Notes: generated by a model not told the origin, from the sequence alone. 64,000 nucleotides of DNA from VGSG01 sp040756375 (GCA_040756375.1 JBFLZC010000007.1:130410-194409); one strand, 5' to 3'. Counted from the first letter of the stretch, positions 32,591 through 41,951 are shown. Numbers and translations are program-made.

Positions 32591-33351
32591 GAGAACCGAC
32601 GTCTCTTACCGGCAAAGATCTGGGAACTGATGCCAACCCGGCTCGCATCTTCACGATGACGATTGACAATCGCCTGCTCACCGCACGGGAAGACGAGACC
32701 ATCCTTTCCGTGGCCCGGCAAAACGGCATCTTCATCCCGACGTTGTGCCACATGGAGGGGCTTTCGCTTCGAGGAGCCTGCCGGCTCTGTATTGTGGAAG
32801 TAAAAGGTGCGCCCAGAGTGCTGCCTTCGTGCGTGACGCTGGTACGACAAGACATGGAAGTGGTGACCAACTCGGATCGGGTAATCGAATATCGCCGGAA
32901 GATCTTGGAATTGATCTTCTCGGAACGAAACCATGTCTGTTCCGTATGCGTCTCCAACGGTCATTGCGACCTTCAGGCACTCGCCACGGAACTGGGCATG
33001 ACCCACGTGCGCTACGATTATCTGTACCCGAAACATCCAGTGGACGCGAGCCATCCCCGGTTTTCCGTGGACCACAATCGATGCGTGCTGTGCATGAGGT
33101 GCGTGCGGGTGTGTGACGAGATCGAAGGCGCACACACGTGGGACATCATGGGCCGAGGGATCACCAGCCGAGTTATCACCGATCTGAATCAGCCCTGGGG
33201 ATCTTCGGAAACCTGCACCGGCTGCGGAAAGTGCGTGCAGGTTTGCCCTACGGGCGCTCTTTCTGAAAAAGGTAAGTCGGTCGCAGAAATGACTAAACGG
33301 AGACAGTTCCTCCCCTACCTCCAGATGATGCGCGGTGAAGGGCGCAAATGA
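32587..33351 (+). CDS. hoxU: NAD-reducing hydrogenase iron-sulfur subunit HoxU
   Basis: A 254-residue electron-wire protein homologous to the N-terminus of NuoG. In order: plant-type 2Fe-2S domain (PTLCHMEGL, RGACRLCIVEV, LPSC), the His/Cys 4Fe-4S segment (NHVCSVCVSNGHCDLQ), and two ferredoxin-type clusters (CVLCMRCVRVCDE; CTGCGKCVQVCPTG). It connects HoxF to HoxY. The ATG overlaps the hoxF stop, with GGGAGG upstream. Confidence 0.95.
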   Translation: MREPTSLTGKDLGTDANPARIFTMTIDNRLLTAREDETILSVARQNGIFIPTLCHMEGLSLRGACRLCIVEVKGAPRVLPSCVTLVRQDMEVVTNSDRVIEYRRKILELIFSERNHVCSVCVSNGHCDLQALATELGMTHVRYDYLYPKHPVDASHPRFSVDHNRCVLCMRCVRVCDEIEGAHTWDIMGRGITSRVITDLNQPWGSSETCTGCGKCVQVCPTGALSEKGKSVAEMTKRRQFLPYLQMMRGEGRK

Positions 33352-33367
33352 ACAACGAGAGGCTCAC

Positions 33368-33901
33368 ATGAACAAGGTACGGTTAGCCACAGTTTGGCTT
33401 GATGGCTGCTCGGGATGCCACATGTCCCTGCTCGACCTCGACGAAGGATTTGCTGATGTGGCCGGTCGCATTGAGCTCGTATACGGCCCTCTCACGGATG
33501 TGAAGGAATTCCCCAAGGATGTGGATGTGACCCTCGTGGAGGGAGCGGTAAGCAGCGACGAAGCTGAAGAGCAAATCCGTCACATCAGAGAACGTACAAA
33601 GATTGTGGTCTCTTTCGGGGACTGCGCGGTAACCGCGAATGTCCCGGCAATGCGCAACCAGTTCAAGGTGGATGACGTGCTCGCGCGGGGATACCTGGAG
33701 AATGCAACGATCAATGAGGGCATTCCCCATGCCGGTATACCTCGCCTGCTACCGCAGGCTCGCCCTGTGCATGAACTGATCGACGTGGAGGTGTTCCTTC
33801 CGGGCTGTCCACCGCCGCCAGAGGCCATTCTTTACGTGCTCAGCGAGCTTCTGGAGGGACGGATGCCCGATCTCAAGCAAAAGACTCGTTTCGGAGCCTA
33901 A
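33368..33901 (+). CDS. hoxY: NAD-reducing [NiFe] hydrogenase small subunit HoxY
   Basis: A 177-residue small subunit. The ligands of the single proximal 4Fe-4S cluster are present: DGCSGCHMS near the N-terminus, GDCA in the middle, PGCPPPPEA near the C-terminus. The absence of medial and distal clusters and of a signal peptide places it in cytoplasmic group 3d. Start ATG at 33368 with GAGAGG upstream. Confidence 0.95.
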   Translation: MNKVRLATVWLDGCSGCHMSLLDLDEGFADVAGRIELVYGPLTDVKEFPKDVDVTLVEGAVSSDEAEEQIRHIRERTKIVVSFGDCAVTANVPAMRNQFKVDDVLARGYLENATINEGIPHAGIPRLLPQARPVHELIDVEVFLPGCPPPPEAILYVLSELLEGRMPDLKQKTRFGA

Positions 33902-33917
33902 TCGCGGAGTTACCCTC

Positions 33918-35336
33918 ATGACGAAAAACATTGTCATAGAGCCCATAACCCGGATCGAAGGCCACGGCAAGATCACAATCGTCGTCGATGACGACGGGAA
34001 GGTCAGCGATGCACGCTTTCACGTGACCCAATTCCGTGGCTTCGAGAAATTTTGCGAGGGCCGGCCGTTCTATGAAATGCCGTCCCTTACCCAGCGTATA
34101 TGCGGGATATGTCCTATCATTCATTCCATCGCTTCAGCCATGGCATGTGACGCGATTCTCGGGGTGCGCATTCCCGAGACCGCGCTCAAGCTGCGACGCT
34201 TGCTGAATTGTGGGCAGTTGATCCAATCCCACGCCCTGAGCTTCTTCCACCTGTCCGCACCGGATCTGGTGCTGGGCTTGGACTCGGATCCCGCAAAGCG
34301 CAACATTTTGGGACTACTGGAAGCAAATCCCGACATGGCAATGGACGGGATCAACCTCCGAAAAATAGGGCAAGAGATTATCCAGGCCGTGGCGGGTAAG
34401 CGAATTCACCCAACCTGGGTAGTTCCAGGCGGCGTGAGCGCTCCGCTTACCGAGGAGACCAGGCAATTCATATTGTCGCTTCTTCCGCAAGCCTTGGAGA
34501 TCACGACAAGAACCCTGACTTGGTTCAAGGCTTCCCTCGAAGACCACCGGGAAGAGATACGAACCTTCGCGAATTTCCCCACCCTCTTCCTGGCGCTGGT
34601 AAACAAGGAAGGCAACCTGGAGCACATCGACGGCACGCTTCGCTTGATTGACTACAAGGGAAACGTTGTCGTGGAAAATGTGGATCCGGCCCATTATCAA
34701 TTGTACATCGGTGAGGCGCCGGAACCGTGGTCGTATCTTAAATCACCCTTTTACAAACCTCTGGGTTATCCCGAAGGAATCTACCGAGTGGGACCTGCCG
34801 CGCGCTTGAATGTGTGCGGCGGCTGCGGCACTCCTCTGGCCGACCAGGAGTGGGCCGAGTTCCGGGAACTCGATCGTGGGCCCGTGCTCAGCTCGTTCCA
34901 CAACCACTATGCGCGGCTCATCGAAATCCTGTATGCGATCGAAACCATCGAATCCCTGTTGAATGAACCTTACATACTCAACACTCGTGTGAGAGTGTTC
35001 GCGCAGCCTAACTATAACGAGGGAGTCGGGGTGGTTGAGGCGCCCAGGGGCACCCTTTTCCATCACTACCGAGTCGACGACAAGGGCTTGATCCGGTGGG
35101 CCAACTTCATCGTGGCCACCGGCAACAACAACCTGGCCATGAGCCGCGGAATTCTCCAGGTGGCCAAGCGCTTTATCAATGGCGATACCATATCCGAGGG
35201 CGCATTGAACCGAGTGGAAGCTGTGGTGAGGGCCTTTGATCCGTGCTTGAGCTGCTCGACGCACGCACTGGGCCGATTGCCGCTGCGGATCGAGCTCGTG
35301 GCGCGTGACGGAACCGTCCTGCACGAAATAACGTGA
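33918..35336 (+). CDS. hoxH: NAD-reducing [NiFe] hydrogenase large subunit HoxH
   Basis: A 472-residue catalytic subunit. Ni-Fe ligands: C62 and C65 in RICGICP (L1) and C443 and C446 in DPCLSCSTH (L2); EPITRIEGHG is conserved at the N-terminus. After H449 there is a 23-residue C-terminal peptide, which in known enzymes must be cut off by an endopeptidase (HoxW) after nickel insertion. Neither hoxW nor hyp genes are in the window, so maturation genes must be elsewhere. Start ATG with GGAG upstream; end of the operon. Confidence 0.96.
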   Translation: MTKNIVIEPITRIEGHGKITIVVDDDGKVSDARFHVTQFRGFEKFCEGRPFYEMPSLTQRICGICPIIHSIASAMACDAILGVRIPETALKLRRLLNCGQLIQSHALSFFHLSAPDLVLGLDSDPAKRNILGLLEANPDMAMDGINLRKIGQEIIQAVAGKRIHPTWVVPGGVSAPLTEETRQFILSLLPQALEITTRTLTWFKASLEDHREEIRTFANFPTLFLALVNKEGNLEHIDGTLRLIDYKGNVVVENVDPAHYQLYIGEAPEPWSYLKSPFYKPLGYPEGIYRVGPAARLNVCGGCGTPLADQEWAEFRELDRGPVLSSFHNHYARLIEILYAIETIESLLNEPYILNTRVRVFAQPNYNEGVGVVEAPRGTLFHHYRVDDKGLIRWANFIVATGNNNLAMSRGILQVAKRFINGDTISEGALNRVEAVVRAFDPCLSCSTHALGRLPLRIELVARDGTVLHEIT

Positions 35337-35426
35337 CAGGGACTCTGCATTTTGGGCTATTGAATTTAGGTTAAATGATCTTCCGTTTCCCCTCCCTTCA
35401 GAGGTGATCGAAAGACCTTCTTCCCT

Positions 35427-35474
35427 GTGGGGCAGGCTTTCCAGCCTGCCGGCGGCCTGGAAAGGCCGCCCCAC
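35427..35474. repeat. GTGGGGC/GCCCCAC hairpin element after hoxH
   Basis: GTGGGGCAGGC...GCCTGCC followed by GGCGGCC...GGCCGCCCCAC: two nested hairpins bounded by GTGGGGC and GCCCCAC. It lies 90 bases after hoxH in the gap 35337-35667, which holds no gene, and could protect or end the hox transcript. Confidence 0.65.
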
Positions 35475-35667
35475 AGAGGGGGGACGGTCAGAAGGTCCAA
35501 ATGCGGCGTAGGACGTGGTGCCCCCGCGAATTGAGGGGCCACAACATCCTGCTCGCTCCTTTTTATTGTTTCCCGCCCGATTGTGCGCGAATTCATATAA
35601 ATATTGTCACAAACATTCCAATCAAGCAGTCCGTTACCAGAAAGGTTCCGCCGGACAGGAGGCTGCA

Positions 35668-36438
35668 ATGCCCGTACGTGTAGAGAAAAACGATCATGTC
35701 ACCACGGTGATCCTTGACCGTCCGGAAGTCAGGAACGCGGTGGATGGGCCCACCGCGCAGGAAATCGCTCAAGCTTTTCGCGACTTCGACGAAGACGACG
35801 ATGCGTACGTGGCCGTGTTCTGTGGGGCCGGCGGCCACTTCTGCGCAGGCGCGGACCTCAAGGCATTCTCCAACCCTCAGGAAGCGCGCCACAATCGCCT
35901 AGACCCCCAAGGAGACGCGCCGATGGGTCCCAGTCGAATGAGGCTGAGCAAACCGGTGATCGCGGCTGTATCAGGGTACGCGGTCGCGGGAGGCTTGGAA
36001 CTTGCCCTGTGGTGCGATCTAAGGGTCATGGAAGAGACCGCTACTCTCGGAATCTTCTGTCGTCGTTTTGGTGTGCCCCTTATTGATGGTGGCACCATTC
36101 GCCTACCGCGTCTTATCGGCATGAGCCGCGCGCTCGATCTAATTCTGACCGGGCGGCCTGTTGGAGCACAAGAGGCCTTGGAATTCGGTCTGGTCAATCG
36201 CGTTGTGCCTGATGGCCGGGCAAGAGCCGAAGCCCAAGCGCTCGCCGCTCAGATTGCGGCATTTCCCCAAATGTGTATGCGCAGCGACCGATTGAGCGCA
36301 TACGAACAATGGGACCTGTCATGGAACGAGGCAATGGGAAACGAGTTTGAACGAGGCGTGAAGGTCATCACGAGCGGAGAAACTCTCTCCGGCGCACAAC
36401 GCTTCGCCTCCGGAAAAGGCAAACACGGCGCATTTTGA
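35668..36438 (+). CDS. Enoyl-CoA hydratase/isomerase (crotonase) family protein
   Basis: A 256-residue crotonase-fold enzyme. The CoA-binding/oxyanion segments are HFCAGADLKAF (about 60-70) and SGYAVAGGLELALWCDLRV (about 100-120), followed by FCRRFGVPLIDGGTIRLPRL. The usual catalytic Glu of hydratases in this last region is not evident (GVPLIDGG), so the reaction may differ from classic hydration. Start ATG with AGGAGG; the longer upstream frame runs through repeat sequence. Alone between hoxH and the 130-bp repeat. Confidence 0.85.
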   Translation: MPVRVEKNDHVTTVILDRPEVRNAVDGPTAQEIAQAFRDFDEDDDAYVAVFCGAGGHFCAGADLKAFSNPQEARHNRLDPQGDAPMGPSRMRLSKPVIAAVSGYAVAGGLELALWCDLRVMEETATLGIFCRRFGVPLIDGGTIRLPRLIGMSRALDLILTGRPVGAQEALEFGLVNRVVPDGRARAEAQALAAQIAAFPQMCMRSDRLSAYEQWDLSWNEAMGNEFERGVKVITSGETLSGAQRFASGKGKHGAF

Positions 36439-36454
36439 TGCCATTTTGGTTCTC

Positions 36455-36584
36455 ATACCGGTGCGCTATCAAACAGTGATTACGGGTAGGTCGGGTTGAG
36501 CCCAGCGAAACCCGACATGGTGCATTGGGCATGATGTCGGATTTCGTCCCGCCCAGGAAGCGGGACTCAATCCGACCTACGGCT
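36455..36584. repeat. 130-bp dispersed repeat, copy 2
   Basis: Collinear with 10303-10432 in the same orientation, 123 of 130 bases identical. It starts 17 bases after the crotonase stop codon. The rest of the gap to 36816 has a separate hairpin (CGGAACGCTCATTTCTCC / GGAGAAATGAGCATTCCG, 36679-36715) and CCCCGCG/CGCGGGG (about 36750-36770); no gene is seen. Confidence 0.9.
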
Positions 36585-36816
36585 ACTGATGCGCATTCAA
36601 AGAGGCAAGATGGGGGAAATCTTCTTTGTGAGAGAGGTACCCCCTCGGCTCAGGCAAGAAATCCCCACGGTTTTCGGAACGCTCATTTCTCCATTGGAGA
36701 AATGAGCATTCCGAAAGATGGTGGAAGTTCTTGGGGAGGGGGTCGGGGAGCCCCGCGTCTCGCGGGGTTACAAGAAGGTCCTCCCCGATCTTTACCTCCC
36801 TGAATGCGAAGCGGTA

Positions 36817-37956
36817 TCAGAACAATCGGCGGGATATGGTTATTTTTTCGGCTTCTTTGGCGCCTTCATAGATCTCTAGGATTTTGGCGTCACGATAAGA
36901 CCGTTGCACATCGTATTCATCGATGTATCCATAGCCTCCATGCAACTGGAGCGCCTTGTCGCATACCCACACGGCCATTTCTCCGGCAAAGTACTTGGCC
37001 ATAGCATTCAGCGAGGGGTTCGTCCGGCCCTGATCCACATACCACGCGGCCTTGTACGTGATGTTTCGGGCCAGTTCGATCTTTGTGGCCATCTCGGCAA
37101 GTTGGAACTGGACGCCCTGATATGATGCCAAAGGCTGCCCGAAGGTCTTCCGCTCCTGCACGTAACGGAGGGTCCGGTCCAAGGCGCCTTGGGCCACGCC
37201 CACACCTTGCGCGGCCACCGTGGTACGGGTCGCGTCGAAAAAGTGCATGAGCTGATGGAAACCACGGCCCTCTTCGCCCACCAGGTTCTCCTGGGGCACC
37301 CTCACGTCCTCGAACACCACTTCGGCCGTGTCGCTCGCTCGAATGCCCATCTTGCCGCGGATTTTGGTGCTGGAGACTCCAGGTCGGTCGGCTTCAATTA
37401 TGATAAGGCTGTGGCGCTGATGCCTTTTCTCCGCTTCAGGGTTCGTAACGCAGAAGGCCACATAGTAGTCGCAGATGGTGCCGTTCGTGATAAACATCTT
37501 GGTGCCGTTGATCACGTAGTCACTACCATCTTTCACGGCTTTCGTGCGGCCGGCCACCACATCGGTCCCCGCGTCCGGCTCGGTGAACGCGCCCGCGGAG
37601 ATCGCTTCGCCGGCAACCAACGGGGGGAGATACTTCTTCTTTTGGGCTTCACTGCCGAAGAAGACGATGTGCTCGGAACCGAAGACCGAGGCTGTGGTTG
37701 CAAGGCAAAGCCCCATGTCTACGCGACTGAGCTGCTCCGTGACCAGGGCAGCTTCCAGGAAGCCATATCCGGGGCCACCGTACTCTTCCGGTACGACCGC
37801 GCCCACCAGCCCGGCTTCACAGGCCTTCTTCCAGAGGTCTCGAGGCCATTTTTCTTCCCGGTCGCACTCCTGAGAATACGCGGGGAACTCGTTTGATGCG
37901 AATTTATACGCCATGTCTTGAATCATGCGCTGTTCTTCGGTCAGATCAAAATCCAT
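36817..37956 (-). CDS. Acyl-CoA dehydrogenase
   Basis: A 379-residue FAD enzyme that forms the 2,3-double bond of an acyl-CoA and passes electrons to an electron-transfer flavoprotein. Family landmarks: AFTEPDAGTD (FAD contact), FITNGTICDYY, RMGIR-like KMGIRASDTAEV, RKTFGQPLASYQGVQ, LHGGYGY and the catalytic-Glu segment ILEIYEGAKEAEK. Start ATG with AAGGAGG. It is 24 bases downstream of the 4-hydroxybutyryl-CoA dehydratase gene, hence same transcript. No etfAB genes are in the window. Confidence 0.95.
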   Translation of the reverse strand: MDFDLTEEQRMIQDMAYKFASNEFPAYSQECDREEKWPRDLWKKACEAGLVGAVVPEEYGGPGYGFLEAALVTEQLSRVDMGLCLATTASVFGSEHIVFFGSEAQKKKYLPPLVAGEAISAGAFTEPDAGTDVVAGRTKAVKDGSDYVINGTKMFITNGTICDYYVAFCVTNPEAEKRHQRHSLIIIEADRPGVSSTKIRGKMGIRASDTAEVVFEDVRVPQENLVGEEGRGFHQLMHFFDATRTTVAAQGVGVAQGALDRTLRYVQERKTFGQPLASYQGVQFQLAEMATKIELARNITYKAAWYVDQGRTNPSLNAMAKYFAGEMAVWVCDKALQLHGGYGYIDEYDVQRSYRDAKILEIYEGAKEAEKITISRRLF

Positions 37957-37980
37957 ATCGTCCCTCCTTAACAGACCAGA

Positions 37981-39435
37981 TCATTGTACGGTAATGGACA
38001 GCAAGTTTATCACTTGTTGCATTTTGTCTTCCAGTTCTGCTTGCCTTTCTATCATAATTCTTTGTGCCGCGGGTGGACCCGCGCCGTGCATAGACTCGAT
38101 TAGGTAGCCCACTGCGCCGGCTCCTGCAATCAGGTTCTCTATTAGCCTGAGCACTTTCATGCGATCCACAACCTGATATTTGGGGTTGGCCGCCAGGTAT
38201 TTCTTTATATACGGCCCCGTTTCCGGATCGTTGAGATCCGCGGCCGCGGGCATGGTGCCGAGCAGGCCGCCGGCAATATCGGTGGCCAGGCGGGCTATCT
38301 CGTAAGGGAAGCGCGTAACGTTGAGCTTGCACACGTTTGCCAGCAGAAGATCGACTTGATAATTGCCCGCAAGCGTGGGCCAACCCTGGTTGGAGCAGGC
38401 CAAGCCGCACGAGTACAGGGTTTCGTTCAGGTGGACCATCTCCACAATCTTTTCTCTAATATGGCTCGCCTTATCCACGCCATTCATTCGAGCGATCAAC
38501 GCGGTGGCCCCAATGAGCACATCCCCCACTCCTACCTTGCAGCCGCCATAACTCTGGCGATGATAAGACGCGAATCGTTCCACCAATATGCCCGTGAAGT
38601 CCACCTGCCCGTCCAGGAATATCCGCTCTTCCGGCACAAACACGTCCTCGAAAACGGTCATGACTTCCTGGCCGCCAAAGATGGGGTTGCCTACGTCCAG
38701 CTTGTATTGCTCCAGCTTCCGGGTATCGCTGGTTTGCCGGCCGTAGATGTATCGCACCCCAGCGGCATTGGTCGGCACCGCGCAGCAGATGGCCCAGGGC
38801 TCCTCACCTGGACGCATTCCCATCGTAGGCATGACGAGAATTTCGTGGGAATTGAGCATACCTGTTTGGTGCAACTTGGCCCCGTTTATCACCACCCCGT
38901 TGGGTCGCCGCTCTTTAATTCTGAGGAAAAGGTCCGGGTCCACCTGATCTTTGGGTCTGCGACCGCGATCTCCTTTGGGATCGGTCATCGCGCCGTCTAC
39001 CACGAGGTCTTCCTGCTGAATCCACTTCCAGTAATCGCTAAAACGGCCATGAAAGTGCGTTCCGTGCTTCTTGTCGCACTCGAAAGTGGTGCTGTACACC
39101 GCGTTGGCCGCGTCCAAGCCCACACAGCGCTGAAAACAGCAGCCGGTCATCGCGCCGCAATAACGCTGCATCTTCACTTTGGTAACGAGGTCCTGCGCGC
39201 TTTCGTGGAGATGCGTGAAGCGGTTGACTTCGTCATTGCACAGGCGTGAATACGAGCGAAGCAGCTCCCGACCTTGTGCATCGTGGGCCGCGTCGTACGT
39301 GAAGGCAACGGCCTTGCGGGAAGGCGCGATGAGCCCGTGCTCGGCCAGTTGGTCGGTTTTCTCTCCGAGTACATGGGCTTCAAGCTCGAGTGACTCGAGG
39401 GATTCGAGGTACTGATCGCCCGTTTTCAAAGCCAT
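37981..39435 (-). CDS. abfD: 4-hydroxybutyryl-CoA dehydratase / vinylacetyl-CoA delta-isomerase
   Basis: A 484-residue FAD and 4Fe-4S enzyme that dehydrates 4-hydroxybutyryl-CoA to crotonyl-CoA. The four cluster ligands known from the Clostridium aminobutyricum enzyme are in place: C100 and C104 in CCFQRCVGLD, H292 and C299 in YHRQSYGGCKVG. Long blocks such as VVDGAMTDPKGDRG, HLNETLYSCGLACS and ESMHGAGPPAAQRIMIERQ also match my memory of that enzyme. Start ATG at 39435 with AAGGAGAG; a longer frame adds 24 unlike residues. Crotonyl-CoA can enter the beta-oxidation enzymes coded in the same block. High confidence in family, good in reaction. Confidence 0.92.
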   Translation of the reverse strand: MALKTGDQYLESLESLELEAHVLGEKTDQLAEHGLIAPSRKAVAFTYDAAHDAQGRELLRSYSRLCNDEVNRFTHLHESAQDLVTKVKMQRYCGAMTGCCFQRCVGLDAANAVYSTTFECDKKHGTHFHGRFSDYWKWIQQEDLVVDGAMTDPKGDRGRRPKDQVDPDLFLRIKERRPNGVVINGAKLHQTGMLNSHEILVMPTMGMRPGEEPWAICCAVPTNAAGVRYIYGRQTSDTRKLEQYKLDVGNPIFGGQEVMTVFEDVFVPEERIFLDGQVDFTGILVERFASYHRQSYGGCKVGVGDVLIGATALIARMNGVDKASHIREKIVEMVHLNETLYSCGLACSNQGWPTLAGNYQVDLLLANVCKLNVTRFPYEIARLATDIAGGLLGTMPAAADLNDPETGPYIKKYLAANPKYQVVDRMKVLRLIENLIAGAGAVGYLIESMHGAGPPAAQRIMIERQAELEDKMQQVINLLSITVQ

Positions 39436-39612
39436 GATGTTTCTCTCCTTGCATCGAAGAGATGATTCCAGCGGTTGGATAAAGCGCGAGCACCAATGCG
39501 CGATCAAACAAGCTGCCGGTAGGCGGCGAGCCAGGGGTTCTCCTTCTCTTCGGACGACGCGAGGCCGTCGGACCTTCGTTCAGGAGATCCCCAGCACGCC
39601 GCGGTGACCGTT

Positions 39613-40473
39613 TCACTTAGTTGAAAGCACATTCCTATGATCAACCACGGCGTACGCGTGGCTGAGCACTACCCCGCGGTCGGTGCTGCACCGGATCAGG
39701 TATCGCCCGCCCGTGTCTTTCCATCCCTCTGTTACGAGCGTGTCGTCGGGATAAACCACGCCTGAGAAACGAGCCTTGAACTCTCTGAACCGCGCCACAT
39801 CGCTGTTACAGGCATTGTGGAGTATGGCTCTCACCGCGTAACCGTACGTGCAGAGACCGTGCACAATAGGCCGAGGGAAACCCCCCATTTGCGCAAATTC
39901 CGGGTCCAGGTGCAGAGGGTTGGGATCGCCGTTCAGCCGGTAGAGCGCTGCCTGATTTCCCGGAACAAAGTAGGAGGCAGTGAAAGTCGGAGCGACTCCT
40001 TCCGGCGGATCGAGAGCCTCGGCTTTGGGCCCAGGATTTCCGCCGAAGCCTCCTTCACCCCGGTAGAAGATGCCGCTTTCGGTTTCGACCAGGGGTTCGC
40101 CCCCTTCTGTCATAACCTTCATTCGCCATATGATGAAGGCGCCTTTACCCTTGTCATAGATATCGACAATTCCTCCTTCAACGAGAACGGTGCCTTCGGG
40201 AGGAATCGGGCGATAGAGCTTCACACCCTGCTCCCCATGAATGAACCGGGAATGATCCACGTCCACTTCGCTAAAGAATTTGGTCCATAACCCCGTACCC
40301 ATCACGGTGCCAAAGCTGGGGAAAACCTGTAACCCACCCTTCGCATTCTCATAGATGAACGGGAGTTCGTCCGTTTGTGCGCCGATGCCCAAAGCATAAA
40401 GGACCACATCTTTCCACGTGTATCGAAACGGGACGGGGCCGTACTTCTTGCCAATGAGGTCCAAACGTATCAT
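39613..40473 (-). CDS. MaoC-like (R)-specific 2-enoyl-CoA hydratase (hydratase 2 type)
   Basis: A 286-residue double hot-dog protein like the hydratase-2 part of eukaryotic MFE-2. The C-terminal half has the hydratase 2 motif YRLNGDPNPLHLDPEFA then GFPRPIVHGLCTYG, with the catalytic Asp and His. The N-terminal half is a decayed hot-dog domain that holds the acyl chain. It yields (R)-3-hydroxyacyl-CoA, of opposite chirality to the FadB-like enzyme of this block. Start ATG with GAGGA. Followed by abfD after 177 bases. Confidence 0.9.
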   Translation of the reverse strand: MIRLDLIGKKYGPVPFRYTWKDVVLYALGIGAQTDELPFIYENAKGGLQVFPSFGTVMGTGLWTKFFSEVDVDHSRFIHGEQGVKLYRPIPPEGTVLVEGGIVDIYDKGKGAFIIWRMKVMTEGGEPLVETESGIFYRGEGGFGGNPGPKAEALDPPEGVAPTFTASYFVPGNQAALYRLNGDPNPLHLDPEFAQMGGFPRPIVHGLCTYGYAVRAILHNACNSDVARFREFKARFSGVVYPDDTLVTEGWKDTGGRYLIRCSTDRGVVLSHAYAVVDHRNVLSTK

Positions 40474-40764
40474 TCAAGATTCCTCGTTGCTGCTTTCCTA
40501 TGCGTACTCCAACTCAAAGGAGACAAGCGCACTGCTCCCTCCAACGGATGTCAAAAAATATGGAAAAAATGTCGTACAGCCACGCATCGAATCCGACCCG
40601 ATCTCACCCTCCCCGGTCCCCTCCCATCAAGGGAGGGGCTAGGGCTTTGGTAGGCGCCGGCGTCTCTGCCGGTGCATTCCCCTCCCCTGGCGGAAGGGGC
40701 TTGGGGAGGGGACGTAGCGCACGAAACAAGAGGCTCAAGATCAACGCGCAGCACTATGAAGCTG
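40474..40764. other. Intergenic spacer with hairpin repeat
   Basis: Contains GGTCCCCTCCCATCAAGGGAGGGGC and GGCGCCGGCGTCTCTGCCGGTGC hairpins (40613-40720) of the GC-rich repeat type. No gene seen. It separates the nitronate-monooxygenase-like gene from the MaoC-like gene, both minus strand. Confidence 0.5.
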
Positions 40765-41916
40765 TCAGGAAGTCACGTACGTCGGTAGTCTTTTCGCTAT
40801 GATTTCCACCGCCTCTTCCACCATCTCTTCCAGCACCTGTCGTGCGGGCTTAATTTCCTTGATCAGACCTGAAATCTGTCCGGCAAGACCGCCCACATAA
40901 TCGGTCTTGTGGGCATCGACAAAGCTCCAAAGAAGAGCCGAAGAGATCACCACTTGAGTGGGAAAGGGCAGTGGCTCAAGCCCTGACGAATCCCATAGCC
41001 TGTGAAACTCGTTCAAGCTCGCTCGCAGGGTCTTGCCCGTGTAGGCCGTGCTGACACGGGTATCCTCATCAGTTGACTTAAGAATACGCTCCTTGTTCAC
41101 ATCCAGTGCGCCGCCTTCATTGGTGGCCAGGAATCGCGTTCCAACCCAAACACCCACGCAGCCCATAGCCAATGCCGCGGCAAGGCCGCGACCATCACCG
41201 ATTCCTCCCGCGGCCAATACCGGCACAGGCGCAGCCGCGTCGATTGCTTGAGGGAGCAGCGCCATGGTCCCGATTCTGCCGGTGTGACCTCCACCCTCAT
41301 GACCCTGAGCAACAATGAGATCTACGCCCGACTGGGCCATACGACGGGCATTCTTTGAATTGCCCGTTATCCCGAGGACTTTCATTCCTACTGCATGAGC
41401 TTGCTCCACCATGAATCCTGGATTCCCCAGACCTGCGCAAAAAAGAGGAACCCGTTCCTCGATACAAACATCGATGGACTCCCGCGGGCGCCTTGTGGTC
41501 GTGTTCGTCTTGATCATCACATCCACATCAGAGAGCCCCAGGTCGGCCTTGATCTTCTCAATCCACTCTTGATGCGGCTTCGGAATAGACTTGATTACCG
41601 TGCTGAGCGGTATTTCGTCTGCGCGTTGCGCATCAAGCGCGCCTTCGGTATCCAGGCTCTTAGGTAGAAGAAGATCCACCCCGAAGGGCTTGTCAGTCTT
41701 GGCCTTGATCTCCCGAATGGCATCCCGGAGCTCATCCACCGTGAAGCCACTTCCGCCGAGCACTCCAAGCCCGCCGGCTTCCGAAACTGCCACAACCAGT
41801 TCCACGGGCGCGCCGGTGTTTTCACCTATCAATGTGGGCCCCATGCCGGCGCTCAGAATCGGATATTCGATTCCCAACATGTCGCAAAGGGCTGTTCTCA
41901 ATGTTCGCTTACCCAT
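40765..41916 (-). CDS. Nitronate monooxygenase / 2-nitropropane dioxygenase-like FMN enzyme
   Basis: A 383-residue FMN TIM-barrel protein. Landmarks: PILSAGMGP at the N-terminus, AVSEAGGLGVLGG, DLIVAQGHEGGGHTG (catalytic-His region) and VLAAGGIGDGRGLAAALAMG plus GVWVGTRFLATNE (FMN phosphate binding). In anaerobic beta-oxidation clusters this family is often present and may act as an enoyl reductase-like flavoenzyme rather than a nitronate oxidase; unproven. Start ATG with GAGGAGAG. It follows the TetR gene after 35 bases. Confidence 0.9.
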   Translation of the reverse strand: MGKRTLRTALCDMLGIEYPILSAGMGPTLIGENTGAPVELVVAVSEAGGLGVLGGSGFTVDELRDAIREIKAKTDKPFGVDLLLPKSLDTEGALDAQRADEIPLSTVIKSIPKPHQEWIEKIKADLGLSDVDVMIKTNTTTRRPRESIDVCIEERVPLFCAGLGNPGFMVEQAHAVGMKVLGITGNSKNARRMAQSGVDLIVAQGHEGGGHTGRIGTMALLPQAIDAAAPVPVLAAGGIGDGRGLAAALAMGCVGVWVGTRFLATNEGGALDVNKERILKSTDEDTRVSTAYTGKTLRASLNEFHRLWDSSGLEPLPFPTQVVISSALLWSFVDAHKTDYVGGLAGQISGLIKEIKPARQVLEEMVEEAVEIIAKRLPTYVTS

Positions 41917-41951
41917 TCCACTCTCCTCTCAATAGAGTCTCTCAGATGGCG

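Noticed and set aside
38356..39249. 297-codon plus-strand frame inside abfD
   Set aside because: The opposite strand encodes a protein with all AbfD active-site ligands; the frame is a codon-bias shadow.
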